Of a stretch of DNA of 64,000 nt, positions 61,901-64,000 are shown piece after piece. The translations under genes were made by a program, and so were the position numbers. The notes under the pieces are model-generated. The model was not told where the DNA came from. It did not search any database and saw nothing but the letters and a program-made list of their open reading frames with translations. Source of the stretch: Echinometra lucunter (lineage: Eukaryota; Echinodermata; Echinoidea; Camarodonta; Echinometridae); assembly GCA_029962745.1 (NCBI GenBank), contig CM057171.1:1552640-1616639 (forward strand), in the 5' to 3' direction. Within the stretch, counting starts at the first letter, position 1; every line of letters starts with the position of its first letter.

Positions 61901-63648
61901 ATTTTTAATATTTAAAATTACTTCCTATGGATATTATACTTTGAAACTTTCAGACTGGTATTTTTACACTATAACCCTTATGTTTATCCCATTTTCAAGT
62001 AACAAAACAAGATTTTTTGAAATCATAACAATGTTAACCCATGCCTTTAACTCTGTTCAAAGAGCTCCTTGTCATACCTTTCCCTCCGCGTTGCTGCCAC
62101 CTTTCTTAGCCGCCTCTAGCTGTGTGGTCAGAGTTGTAATCTTTGCCTTGGCTTGGAGTTTGAATTTAGAAAACTTGGCATTAGACTCTACCAGCTCCTT
62201 ATCTTTCTGTCTGATCATATCCTTGAGTTGTGCAACAAGGCGGTTCTGTTCCTCCAGCTGATCCTGGGCATCAGATGTGTTGGCAAAGCTTGCATCACCT
62301 GCTGATACAAAGCTTGCATCACCAGGGGAAGATATACTGGTATCCTGATAGAAAAAAAGAGAAAACAGATTTAAACAAATAGATCTGTTCTGAAACCCCA
62401 CATACTTCCCATATTTACACTGTCACTACCTGGTAGTTTGCACATATTTTGACTCTAATGCTGACCCAGGTATGACATCTAAAAACACTTTTTACCCAGT
62501 GGAAAAGGTGCTATATAACTTTCAGCCTACAATTAATCAATACTTTCACAATCACCTTATAATGAACTCAGGATTTGGATTGTGAGCAGTAAGAATGGTT
62601 TTTGTAGGAAAGAGATGCTTAAAAAAAAAAACTTTCATTGGGACAAAGAAATACTGCTTTTTCAAGTGATCCTGGCCATTGGATATGCTGGCAAAACCTG
62701 AAAAAAAGAAGGATTTAGATTGTGAGCAGATAACATACTGGTATGGTCATCTGGGAATAAAGAAGCCAGATGCATTTTTATAATATGAAATTCTAACAAA
62801 AAATGAATAAATAAAGAAATAAATAAAAACTTCTGTTGTAAAATAAGTAGTATTCATGAATGTATGTTACTCAATTGAAGATTATAATGGTTCAGCCTAC
62901 ATTTTTTTTTATGGGGGGAGGGGGCAAAAAAATTTAAAAAACTCTGAATTCAAAGAGTAATATCTAAAGAATTGGATTGGATTGGTTCATTTCATATATA
63001 ATATCTCCCCCACCACCATTCCAACCAAAAAGGAAGTGTACACCTGTACCAGCCCTCTTAACTAATGCTGAACCAGCGACATCACTAAATCAGTGATGAC
63101 CTTCATCCTTTTTCAATATGTATACAATGCAAAATGCGGACTAATACCTCACCAGATATTAATAGCTATGTTAAATTATCTTAACAGCAGGCACTCATTG
63201 AGAGCTCCTGTGGGCCCATCAATAGCAGTACAGAGCTTTTTTGAGGTCTAAATTAATCAGCTTTCACTCCTCAAATTGGCAAAAACTATTATCATTTTCC
63301 ACTCTTGTAAATATTTGAAAAAAATAAACATGGATATATTATAGCATGAATTTGAATTAAAAAATTTACCAATTTGAACACAGAAATAATGATATGATAT
63401 TCACTGCATTGCCAATTTAAAGAGTTCAATGATTAGTTACAAACTTACAATTAAACTGTTCTTATTCGAAAACGCCACAACATACTTGCAAAATTGTGAC
63501 TAAAAGTAGATACTTTACGTTTATAGGTTGGCTAAGTGACTCAAGTTCTTCTTACCTGCTGGTTCTTTCCTCCATCATCTCTTGTGGGTGTGTCTCCTCG
63601 AGCCTGACCCTGGACATTCTGCATCAAATTAGACATGCGCCCCCACAT
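18134..63648 (-). CDS. GOLGB1: Giantin orthologue (golgin subfamily B member 1), complete, 23 coding exons
   Basis: Giantin is a very long coiled-coil golgin, anchored in the Golgi membrane by its C-terminus, that tethers transport vesicles and supports Golgi structure. Joined coding exons: 63648-63556, 62344-62078, 60803-60567, 59674-59552, 58048-57869, 54253-53996, 52202-52008, 51399-50503, 45393-45276, 44703-44552, 44188-44003, 38855-38705, 37603-37407, 36808-32132, 31695-30361, 29917-29778, 29027-28923, 27521-27338, 26552-26416, 22073-22016, 21164-20954, 20355-20301, 18242-18134. The total is 10,065 nt, an exact multiple of three, with consistent phases and AG/GT boundaries throughout. 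Support for giantin: LVAQLKDMIRQKD and KFKLQAKAKI near residues 68-100, EREQRVFAEDAL close to the end (human has a very similar EERDQRVAAENAL), a basic segment, then a C-terminal hydrophobic anchor. Length is close to the human protein (about 3,259). Small additional or alternative exons in the long introns cannot be excluded. Confidence 0.93.
18329..18492. mobile_element. MITE with CTGGGCTCTGTTTCAT ends
   Basis: CTGGGCTCTGTTTCATAAAA at the left pairs with the end TTTTATGAAATGGGGCCCAG. It lies in the last intron, about 90 bp from the terminal exon acceptor. Confidence 0.85.
19138..19541 (-). mobile_element. TTAA-flanked CCCATTCGTGACAG MITE, copy 2
   Basis: Flanked by TTAA at 19134-19137 and 19542-19545, with full 14-bp terminal repeats. 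Same orientation as copy 1. Confidence 0.9.
19646..20231. mobile_element. Long inverted-repeat TTAA element AGGAGAATG
   Basis: TTAA flanks (19642-19645 and 20232-20235) with AGGAGAATGCAACCC and its near-complement. The inverted arms extend about 190 bp (TTGCCAACT and GACATCACAGATGCTGG segments pair). Non-coding. Confidence 0.85.
20301..20355 (-). CDS. GOLGB1: Giantin coding exon 22 (55 nt), basic segment before the anchor
   Basis: Encodes (T)RHGNTIANKLRRCFKGR, with acceptor ttatag and donor GAGG|gtgagt, phase 2. Its basic character matches the cytosolic segment just before the giantin membrane anchor (human KRVLRSLCHSR). Confidence 0.88.
20664..20890 (+). mobile_element. tRNA-derived SINE
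   Basis: A-box-like TGGCAAACTTGGTAAGAGC and B-box GAGTTCGATTCCC, followed by a body (CATTCAGCAAGAC, TGCACTCTACCCAG) shared with 37087-37330. It ends near GTAAGCACCTTAAGCACC, 60 bp from exon 21. Confidence 0.8.
20954..21164 (-). CDS. GOLGB1: Giantin coding exon 21, conserved C-terminal coil
   Basis: ASLHYEREQRVFAEDALRTT then DHLREQKR aligns by eye with the last coil of human giantin (LEEERDQRVAAENAL...). A Ser/His-rich linker and an acidic DSDDEDTQ patch follow. Donor CTCA|gtaag, phase 1. Acceptor tttaaag. Confidence 0.92.
21299..21424 (-). pseudogene. Fragment of a LINE reverse transcriptase C-terminus
   Basis: Encodes GGKRSFAYSSSKLWNSLPED then IIKCSSSDFFFKSS. The RSF-Y-S/A-KLWNSLP pattern is the common C-terminal signature of CR1/L2-type non-LTR retrotransposon ORF2 proteins. 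Truncated on both sides. Confidence 0.7.
21540..21780 (-). mobile_element. tRNA-derived SINE (minus strand)
   Basis: Read on the minus strand it has GGTGTTGTGGTCCAGTGTCC (A-box side) and GGAGTTTGAATTCC (B-box), then a body shared with 56692-56970 (ACATTAATCTACATTTGCCA). Confidence 0.75.
22016..22073 (-). CDS. GOLGB1: Giantin coding exon 20 (58 nt)
   Basis: Completes a Lys codon and encodes LENVEQERDKLFKECAQTE, donor GAG|gtagt, phase 0. Acceptor ataacag. A 33-copy minisatellite begins 34 bp upstream of the acceptor. Confidence 0.85.
22107..24620. repeat. 76-bp minisatellite, 33 copies, with 608-bp higher-order structure
   Basis: The TTAACCxxTTGACTACTG register occurs every 76 bp from 22107 to 24615 (33 units). 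A rare CACAGACTT variant lies at 22901, 23509 and 23813, i.e. 8 and 4 units apart, showing block duplication. The array sits in the intron 5' of exon 20, with no unique spacers, so it is not CRISPR-like. Confidence 0.97.
24985..25121 (-). mobile_element. Truncated SINE of the same family
   Basis: Shares TATCCTGTCTTTAGCCCAGC, then ATTTCAGGAATTCAGTCCTA and CAGGAACCCACTGACTACAC, with the SINE bodies at 57066 and 21540. The tRNA-like head is missing where the next MITE begins. Confidence 0.55.
25122..25236. mobile_element. MITE with CAGGGCTGTGTTTCA ends
   Basis: CAGGGCTGTGTTTCACGAAA pairs with the end TTTCATGAAACGCAGCCCTG; inner arms CCGTCATAAGTCTAA pair with TTAGACTTATGACGG. 115 bp. Confidence 0.9.
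25405..25813 (-). mobile_element. CCCATTCGTGACAG MITE, copy 3
   Basis: Left flank TCAA, right flank TTAA. Terminal repeats CCCATTCATGACAG/CTGTCACGAATGGG. A 26-bp direct repeat (25376-25401 and 25814-25839) flanks the element. Confidence 0.88.
25905..26392 (+). mobile_element. TTAA-type element (AGGCATTGG), copy A
   Basis: About 490 bp homologous in reverse orientation to 61560-62048. The right end CCAATGCCT is followed by TTAA; the left end is degenerate. Shared internal blocks include ACGAGGGTCGGTTGAACAGA and a GTGCGCATGCGC core. Confidence 0.75.
26416..26552 (-). CDS. GOLGB1: Giantin coding exon 19, proline-rich linker
   Basis: VEEPPTLVEEAMVQRSAPVQ then PLGPPPSSGVTQEEV and MLKQ, donor AGAA|gtgagt, phase 2. 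The prolines should break the coiled coil before the anchor region. Two clear copies and one decayed copy of its 5' half lie upstream at 26.7-27.2 kb. Confidence 0.88.
26617..27130. repeat. (GA)n microsatellites in three successive duplicated units
   Basis: GA runs at about 26617-26653, 26839-26877 and 27048-27125 sit in the intron-like part of each partial exon 19 copy. Confidence 0.9.
26707..27195 (-). pseudogene. Tandem partial copies of giantin exon 19 (5' half with acceptor)
   Basis: Copies start at 26775 (acceptor TAG kept, VEEPPILVEEAMVQRSAPVQ then diverges), at 26996, and in decayed form near 27190. Spacing is about 222 bp. Each stops at the same internal exon point and continues into GA repeats with no donor. 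Confidence 0.8.
27338..27521 (-). CDS. GOLGB1: Giantin coding exon 18 (to residue 3165)
   Basis: Completes an Arg codon, then CETLTQKVAGLVEQNKSLKG through DVSISRTM|gtgagt, phase 0. Acceptor tctgtag. An extra copy of the 5' edge is at 28342-28399, separated from the exon by a 773-bp inverted-repeat element. Confidence 0.9.
27549..28321. mobile_element. 773-bp inverted-repeat element GGGGTGGTATTCTGA
   Basis: Ends GGGGTGGTATTCTGAGA and TCAGAATACCACCCC. Sub-terminal arrays of GTTTTAACTCTGTTTTAA and its complement build longer arms. No transposase signature in its short frames. Confidence 0.82.
28342..28399 (-). pseudogene. Partial copy of giantin exon 18 (5' edge)
   Basis: About 58 bp matching the first part of exon 18, including an AG acceptor (gggtag|GTGTGAG). 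It is separated from the real exon by the 27549-28321 inverted-repeat element. No donor follows. Confidence 0.75.
28440..28650 (+). mobile_element. Probable LINE 3' end with (GAAT)n tail
   Basis: A T-rich tract ending TAGTAAATACCTGAATGAATG, with eight GAAT units at 28618-28649. Resembles the tail at 16740-16770. Confidence 0.4.
28923..29027 (-). CDS. GOLGB1: Giantin coding exon 17
   Basis: Completes an Arg codon, then LQKLQSSEQKLREDLARSAE to GIHQREI, donor AAG|gtaag, phase 2. Acceptor caacag. Confidence 0.88.
29347..29755 (-). mobile_element. TTAA-flanked CCCATTCGTGACAG MITE, copy 4
   Basis: TTAA on both sides and 14-bp terminal repeats. It lies 23 bp from the exon 16 donor (exon end 29778). 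Confidence 0.9.
29778..29917 (-). CDS. GOLGB1: Giantin coding exon 16 (residues 3023-3068)
   Basis: AENDKLQDEVKSVAKQRDEL through EQGTVDE, donor AGAG|gtggg, ending in phase 2. Acceptor atacag. Confidence 0.88.
30361..31695 (-). CDS. GOLGB1: Giantin coding exon 15 (residues 2578-3022)
   Basis: A 1,335-nt exon beginning VTKLAEALKKEQSLKGRAEQ after gcttcag and ending EDGDTLK|gtaat. Continuous coiled coil, phase 0 at both ends. Confidence 0.94.
32132..36808 (-). CDS. GOLGB1: Giantin coding exon 14, giant 4,677-nt exon (residues 1019-2577)
   Basis: One uninterrupted frame of 1,559 codons, starting NTISELKESISELTEG after ctatag and ending EESMNE|gtaagt. It is almost all coiled coil rich in E, K, Q and L. 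There is a 7-residue internal repeat of the LEEQSTK/IEEQSAR type, and a basic segment RYGKLLAKAKDMKTKF. A GGGGKKDE hinge and a run of short basic/acidic patches interrupt the coil. Vertebrate giantin also places most of its rod in one very large exon. Many plus-strand reading frames here are antisense shadows. Confidence 0.95.
37087..37330 (+). mobile_element. tRNA-derived SINE
   Basis: TTGTGGCAAAGTTAGTGAGAG (A-box region), GGAGTTCGGTTCCC (B-box), a body shared with 20664-20890 and an ATTATTAGTATTAG tail. Confidence 0.8.
37407..37603 (-). CDS. GOLGB1: Giantin coding exon 13 (residues 953-1018)
   Basis: Starts (G)LEQKTADLINQIAEMKRK and ends ADSQAKLE|gttag in phase 0. Acceptor catccag. This is the most 3' of five tandem copies of its 5' edge, and the only copy with a complete exon and a donor. 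Confidence 0.88.
37736..38465 (-). pseudogene. Four tandem partial copies of giantin exon 13 (5' edge with acceptor)
   Basis: Copies begin at 37806, 38018, 38233 and 38463; with the true exon at 37603 this gives 203-230 bp spacing. All keep an AG acceptor and the LEQKT phase. After METRVS or METGVS the exon match ends without a GT donor of good consensus. The fourth copy has a stop. Confidence 0.85.
38705..38855 (-). CDS. GOLGB1: Giantin coding exon 12 (residues 903-953)
   Basis: AEQDEKISSLETSLEETKNT through VQLEEEKD, donor GATG|gtaag, phase 1. Acceptor gttacag. It is separated from exon 11 by about 5.1 kb containing several transposable elements; I saw no further exon there. Confidence 0.88.
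39777..40170 (-). mobile_element. TTAA-flanked CCCATTCGTGACAG MITE, copy 5
   Basis: TTAA at 39773-39776 and 40171-40174; 14-bp terminal repeats with one mismatch. Confidence 0.9.
40171..41133. other. Intron without recognised features
   Basis: AT-rich sequence with a TTC-type tract near 40910-40970. No exon with compatible splice sites was found. Confidence 0.45.
41134..41341. mobile_element. Inverted-repeat element TGGCTGGAATTCACA
   Basis: TGGCTGGAATTCACA at the left and TGTGAATTCCAGCCA at the right, with inner GTTTAAACCTCTT repeats. 208 bp. Confidence 0.88.
41527..41725. mobile_element. TA-flanked mariner-like MITE
   Basis: TA dinucleotides flank CTGTATAAGC...GCTTATACAG. The inside carries several ATTTTAGCGA/TTCGCGAAAT units. 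The TA target suggests a Tc1/mariner-type origin. Confidence 0.78.
41943..42351 (+). mobile_element. TTAA-flanked CCCATTCGTGACAG MITE, copy 6 (inverted)
   Basis: Opposite orientation to copies 1-5. TTAA at 41939-41942 and 42352-42355. Confidence 0.9.
42422..42690. mobile_element. Foldback MITE, copy 2 (CACTATG...CATAGTG)
   Basis: Arms of about 105 bp (CACTATGGACATGACGGACA and the complement at the right) match the copy at 686-944 almost base for base, with different centres. Confidence 0.9.
42913..43317 (+). mobile_element. TTAA-flanked CCCATTCGTGACAG MITE, copy 7 (inverted)
   Basis: Ends CTCATTCATGACAG and CTGTCACGAATGGG, with TTAA at 42909-42912 and 43318-43321. The internal frame is disrupted relative to other copies. 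Confidence 0.88.
43690..43975. repeat. ACAGACAAACA-rich tandem stretch
   Basis: Roughly three 80-bp units containing CAAGCAGATAA, CATTCAGACAAACAGACACAC and GCAGACAAACATG. Confidence 0.75.
44003..44188 (-). CDS. GOLGB1: Giantin coding exon 11 (residues 841-902)
   Basis: NQVNHNQAEQDKINELSSMV through RKSSQSYM. The donor is ATG|gtcag, weaker than the others but phase 0, which the next exon needs. Acceptor ttttag. Confidence 0.82.
44459..44548. repeat. (ATC)n microsatellite
   Basis: CACCATCATCATC-type runs directly beside the exon 10 donor. Confidence 0.9.
44552..44703 (-). CDS. GOLGB1: Giantin coding exon 10 (residues 790-840)
   Basis: Continues in phase as ENLEKILSQKEEKVKMVEEE and ends ELTLQVEQ|gtaag in phase 0. 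Acceptor acttcag. A short ATC-type microsatellite abuts the donor. Confidence 0.88.
45276..45393 (-). CDS. GOLGB1: Giantin coding exon 9 (residues 751-789, splits codon 790)
   Basis: Coiled coil VDSLVEEVNDLKNKVAELED and onward, ending ATTG|gtaag in phase 1. Acceptor gttatag. Two copies of the acceptor edge lie at 45787 and 45887. Confidence 0.88.
45770..45905 (-). pseudogene. Two short copies of the giantin exon 9 acceptor edge
   Basis: The acceptor gttatag|GTTGATTC or close relatives recurs at 45787 and in weaker form at 45887. Only a few exon bases plus the upstream intron are shared. Confidence 0.6.
46524..46554. repeat. (CT)n microsatellite
   Basis: An uninterrupted run of about 15 CT units in intron 8. 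Confidence 0.95.
47046..47189 (-). promoter_or_regulatory. NRF1/YY1 promoter-like island with a short ORF
   Basis: GCGCATGCGC (47163-47172) is a perfect NRF1 site. AAAATGGCGAC on the minus strand (47179-47189) is a YY1-type element in the orientation usual just downstream of a start site. The ATG in it (47186) opens 46 codons beginning MATSLRMRNNARLDVSDLAD. The surrounding 250 bp is CpG-rich compared with the AT-rich intron. It could be the 5' end of a LINE (the protein start resembles LINE ORF1 starts) or an alternative first exon. Confidence 0.45.
47430..47493. repeat. Perfect-arm hairpin
   Basis: GACGTCATGGAGAGTAAA pairs with TTTACTCTCCAGACGTC across a short GCGTTAGCG-containing loop. Confidence 0.7.
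47640..48700. other. Intron without recognised features
   Basis: AT-rich unique-looking sequence in intron 8, with no exon having compatible splice sites. Confidence 0.4.
48712..49537. repeat. C-rich minisatellite, 18 copies with variable C runs
   Basis: Unit of about 43-50 bp: ATATCATAGAAATCTTAGTC, then ACATTACTCCAACA, then 7-12 C and TCAT. Copy length varies only in the C run. It ends with a run of roughly 35 C at 49503-49537. No spacers. Confidence 0.97.
49540..49720 (+). mobile_element. tRNA-derived SINE
   Basis: TATAGTGGTACATTCACTTG (A-box) and GAGGGTTCAAATCC (B-box), spaced as in a tRNA, directly after the poly-C end of the minisatellite. Confidence 0.7.
50503..51399 (-). CDS. GOLGB1: Giantin coding exon 8 (residues 452-750)
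   Basis: An 897-nt exon of dense E/K coiled coil from EEAWKKEKEEMNARL to the basic motif KFNKLKNQAKNKVKAL and GLKK|gtaag. Phase 0 at both ends. The basic motif echoes KFKLQAKAKI in exon 2. Confidence 0.92.
51555..51905. repeat. (ATC)n / (CACCAT)n microsatellite
   Basis: About 350 bp of CAT-type triplets with a homogeneous CACCATCAT block at about 51765-51870. The Asp/Gly frames on the minus strand are artefacts. Confidence 0.97.
52008..52202 (-). CDS. GOLGB1: Giantin coding exon 7 (residues 387-451)
   Basis: Coiled coil from KLERRCQETEENLDAK to QEQFVEN|gtaag. Acceptor tctctcag; phase 0 at both ends. A decayed copy of its 5' edge lies at 52366-52441. Confidence 0.9.
52366..52441 (-). pseudogene. 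Decayed copy of the giantin exon 7 5' edge
   Basis: Matches the first part of exon 7 and the polypyrimidine tract, but the acceptor AG has become AA and several substitutions are present. Confidence 0.65.
52574..53060 (+). mobile_element. tRNA-derived SINE interrupted by another element
   Basis: ATAGTGGTTCATTCACTAGA and GAGGGGTCAAATCCCAG form the tRNA-like head. The SINE body appears to resume after 53031 (CCCAGTCTGGTAACAAGTCT). Confidence 0.6.
52631..53031. mobile_element. GTGTTGTCACTC inverted-repeat element
   Basis: Left GTGTTGTCACTCTGTAT and right ATAGAGTGACAACAC, about 400 bp, containing several AAAAAGGGGTGTTTTT blocks. It is nested in the SINE head/body junction. A fragment is at 3983-4170. 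Confidence 0.75.
53171..53465. repeat. 73-bp tandem repeat, four copies
   Basis: AAAATGGxTGACTGGCTGGG recurs at 53171, 53244, 53317 and 53390. Confidence 0.97.
53569..53976 (-). mobile_element. TTAA-flanked CCCATTCGTGACAG MITE, copy 8
   Basis: TTAA at 53565-53568 and 53977-53980; its edge is 19 bp from the exon 6 donor (exon end 53996). Confidence 0.9.
53996..54253 (-). CDS. GOLGB1: Giantin coding exon 6 (residues 301-386)
   Basis: Coiled coil from VLQEECNQKDKAIDDL to AKQQELIK|gttgg. Phase 0 at both ends. Two or more copies of its 5' edge lie just upstream at 54290-54475. Confidence 0.9.
54290..54475 (-). pseudogene. Two or more partial copies of giantin exon 6 (5' edge)
   Basis: Copies start at 54328 (very close to exon 6, acceptor tag kept) and 54472 (decayed). 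Weaker echoes occur near 54520-54560 and 54660-54700. Each covers only the first 40 or so exon bases. Confidence 0.7.
55301..55478. mobile_element. TA-flanked foldback MITE TGGTGTGTTGCAAGAAAG
   Basis: Arms GTTGCAAGAAAGTTGCAATC and the complement near 55445-55478, flanked by TA. 178 bp. Confidence 0.85.
55508..55803. mobile_element. MITE with CAGGAGGTGTTTCAC ends
   Basis: CAGGAGGTGTTTCACAAAGAC pairs with GTCTGTGAAACACCCCCC...CTG. Inner arms (CTTTCACCATTGGTCTCTCA and complement) are also paired. C-run expansion at the right end. Confidence 0.8.
56281..56560 (-). mobile_element. Diverged relative of the CCCATTCGTGACAG MITE
   Basis: Shares the order TTGCCAAT, TTCTAATGATAAATTACAA, a CTTTTTGCTCATGTAT segment and GCATCTCAAAAGG with the family interior, but the terminal repeats are not recognisable. 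Confidence 0.45.
56692..56970 (-). mobile_element. tRNA-derived SINE (nested)
   Basis: Minus strand: GAGGTGTTGTGGATCAGTGG head, GGGTTTGAATCCCACC B-box, a body shared with 21540-21780, and an (ATT)n tail at the low-coordinate end. Confidence 0.85.
57066..57355 (-). mobile_element. tRNA-derived SINE (nested)
   Basis: Minus strand: AGCGTCGTGGTCTGGTGGTT (A-box), CGTGGGTTCGAATCCCAGCC (perfect B-box), then the SINE body and an ATTATTATT tail. Confidence 0.88.
57869..58048 (-). CDS. GOLGB1: Giantin coding exon 5 (residues 241-300)
   Basis: Coiled coil beginning KLLHEEEGRYQEVLEQLM and ending EGRDKAIK|gtaag. Acceptor acctag; phase 0 at both ends. Confidence 0.9.
58284..58327 (-). ncRNA. Hammerhead-ribozyme-like motif (minus strand)
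   Basis: Same design on the other strand: ATTGC, CTGATGA, A, a fully paired stem II GGCT/AGCC, GAAACATC, GCAAT. Stem II is better here than in the plus-strand copy. Confidence 0.5.
58426..58433 (+). promoter_or_regulatory. TATA box within the snap-back element
   Basis: TATAAAAG lies 44 bp downstream of a CCAAT box and about 32 bp upstream of the plus-strand hammerhead-like motif, so a transcript could start almost at stem I. Confidence 0.45.
58458..58500 (+). ncRNA. Hammerhead-ribozyme-like motif (plus strand)
   Basis: ATTGC and GCAAT form a 5-bp stem I around CTGATGA (58463-58469), one extra A, a stem II GGCT/AGCT with a 9-nt loop, GAAAC (58488-58492) and GTC. Stem III is minimal and would need dimerisation, as in other short-stem-III hammerheads. 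Confidence 0.5.
58560..59540. other. Intron without recognised features
   Basis: AT-rich unique-looking sequence between exons 5 and 4. Confidence 0.4.
59552..59674 (-). CDS. GOLGB1: Giantin coding exon 4 (residues 200-240)
   Basis: Encodes EKDKTIEKRDAMLEALRSGG and then TAQLKNKITDLE. Acceptor ctgcag, donor GAG|gtaac, phase 0 at both ends. Confidence 0.9.
59878..60125. repeat. Polypyrimidine (CTT/TTC) tract
   Basis: About 250 bp of almost pure C/T on the plus strand (purine on the transcribed sense strand), in the intron between exons 3 and 4. Confidence 0.95.
60178..60259 (-). pseudogene. Partial copy of giantin exon 3 (3' half with donor)
   Basis: Encodes NEGDSRIEQYERRIDKIELK then RNRIVELL followed by gtgagtg, a diverged copy of the exon 3 end NERDSRIEQCERRIDELEGQ. 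It has no acceptor: its 5' side abuts the end of the inverted-repeat element 60260-60559. Confidence 0.8.
60260..60559. mobile_element. Inverted-repeat element AAGGTGCGTTCAGATATGA
   Basis: AAGGTGCGTTCAGATATGAT at the left and TCATATCTGAACGCACCTT at the right, with inner GCGCCACCACATT/GTGGCGGCACAA. One end is seven bases from the exon 3 donor; the other abuts the partial exon 3 copy. Confidence 0.9.
60567..60803 (-). CDS. GOLGB1: Giantin coding exon 3 (residues 121-199)
   Basis: Starts with DDGGGGDDASN, continuing the acidic/Gly linker, then coiled coil ending RNRIAELE|gtgagt. Phase 0 at both ends. The donor sits seven bases from the end of an inverted-repeat element, and a partial copy of the 3' half of the exon lies beyond that element. 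Confidence 0.9.
60866..61090 (+). mobile_element. tRNA-derived SINE
   Basis: GGCCTAGTTGGTCTTGCTCA (A-box) and CACAGGGATCAAATTCCTGG (B-box), followed by ACATGTGACCCAGTACAGG and a TAATGAAAATAAATGAATGA tail region. Confidence 0.6.
61560..62048 (-). mobile_element. TTAA-type element (AGGCATTGG), copy B
   Basis: TTAA|AGGCATTGG at the left and CCATGCCT|TTAA at the right. Inverted relative to copy A at 25905-26392. Non-coding. It ends about 25 bp from the exon 2 donor (exon end 62078). Confidence 0.8.
62078..62344 (-). CDS. GOLGB1: Giantin coding exon 2 (residues 32-120)
   Basis: A Ser/Asp-rich stretch with two near-identical GDASF units leads into coiled coil with QLKDMIRQKDKEL (about 70-82) and KFSKFKLQAKAKI (about 88-100). 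This is the most diagnostic match to the giantin N-terminus. Acceptor ctatcag and donor AAG|gtatg; phase 0 at both ends. Confidence 0.93.
62345..63230. other. Intron 1 without recognised features
   Basis: AT-rich. A short GGAGGGGG run at 62917. No exon with compatible splice sites. Confidence 0.4.
63235..63490 (+). mobile_element. Diverged relative of the CCCATTCGTGACAG MITE
   Basis: Shares TAATCAGCTTTCACTCCTCA, then AATTGGCAA, and TTGCCAATTTAAAGAGTTCA with the family interior. The ends are lost. Confidence 0.5.
63556..63648 (-). CDS. GOLGB1: Giantin coding exon 1 (residues 1-31), start codon
   Basis: The exon begins MWGRMSNLMQNVQ and ends at a CAG|gtaag donor in phase 0. The ATG has G at -3. 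The short hydrophobic start resembles the vertebrate giantin N-terminus. No upstream in-frame extension is evident. The 5' UTR and promoter lie above 63648 and are not recognisable. Confidence 0.82.
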
Positions 63649-64000
63649 GACTGCAGTGGTGTAGTCTGACTACTTACATGTATATCAAGCTATAAATTAC
63701 AGAAAGAAATGTAGAAAAGAAAGAAGGTACTAGAGTAGAATTTGTCAGTTCTTTAAATAAAAATCTTTCATAATTAAATGCTCTCTGAGCCTCAAGGGAC
63801 TTCAAGTTTTATTAAATAACATACTTAAACTTTATTTACTGGCTAATTATTTCTTTAAAATAATCAACTGAATGCAAGTATTTGCTTTTGCAAAGACCGG
63901 GCCACCATATAACAAAGCTTAGCAATTTGAACAATTGATTGAACTGCTAGATATTTGCAATTACTTGTATTAATCGCTATGTGCTATTAAATATTCCTTG

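Overview
The window is animal genomic DNA dominated by one large minus-strand gene. I read it as a complete giantin (GOLGB1, golgin subfamily B member 1) orthologue. The abundance of short TTAA- or TA-flanked inverted-repeat elements, tRNA-derived SINEs and CpG-poor, AT-rich introns suggests a marine invertebrate deuterostome. An echinoderm such as a sea urchin is my best guess, but that is inference.

The gene runs from an ATG at 63648 down to a TAA at 18134. I could join 23 coding exons by their splice sites and phases into a single closed frame of 10,065 nt (3,354 residues plus stop). Human giantin is about 3,259 residues. The N-terminus carries the giantin-like LVAQLKDMIRQKD and KFKLQAKAKI segments. 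The middle is almost uninterrupted coiled coil, including a single 4,677-nt exon. The end has the conserved EREQRVFAEDAL segment, a basic stretch and a C-terminal membrane anchor. The product should be a Golgi-membrane tethering golgin.

Layout: 1-13.7 kb is intergenic repeat DNA (telomere-like CCTAAT runs, poly-G/C tracts, a perfect 18-bp minisatellite, degenerate GGGGCACTTATCAGA arrays, and a tRNA-like SINE repeated four times in tandem). 13.6-18.1 kb is 3' flank or 3' UTR. 18.1-63.65 kb is the gene. Its introns hold eight copies of a TTAA-flanked CCCATTCGTGACAG inverted-repeat element, many other MITEs and SINEs, a 33-copy 76-bp array and an 18-copy C-rich array.

Three things stand out. 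First, at least eight of the 23 exons have tandemly duplicated edges: partial exon copies that usually keep the splice acceptor and reading phase but lack the other end. Second, a snap-back element at 58.23-58.55 kb carries two hammerhead-ribozyme-like cores in opposite orientation around a CCAAT/TATA promoter-like centre. Third, a CpG-rich NRF1/YY1-type promoter-like island lies in the intron near 47.1 kb. I found no second convincing protein-coding gene.
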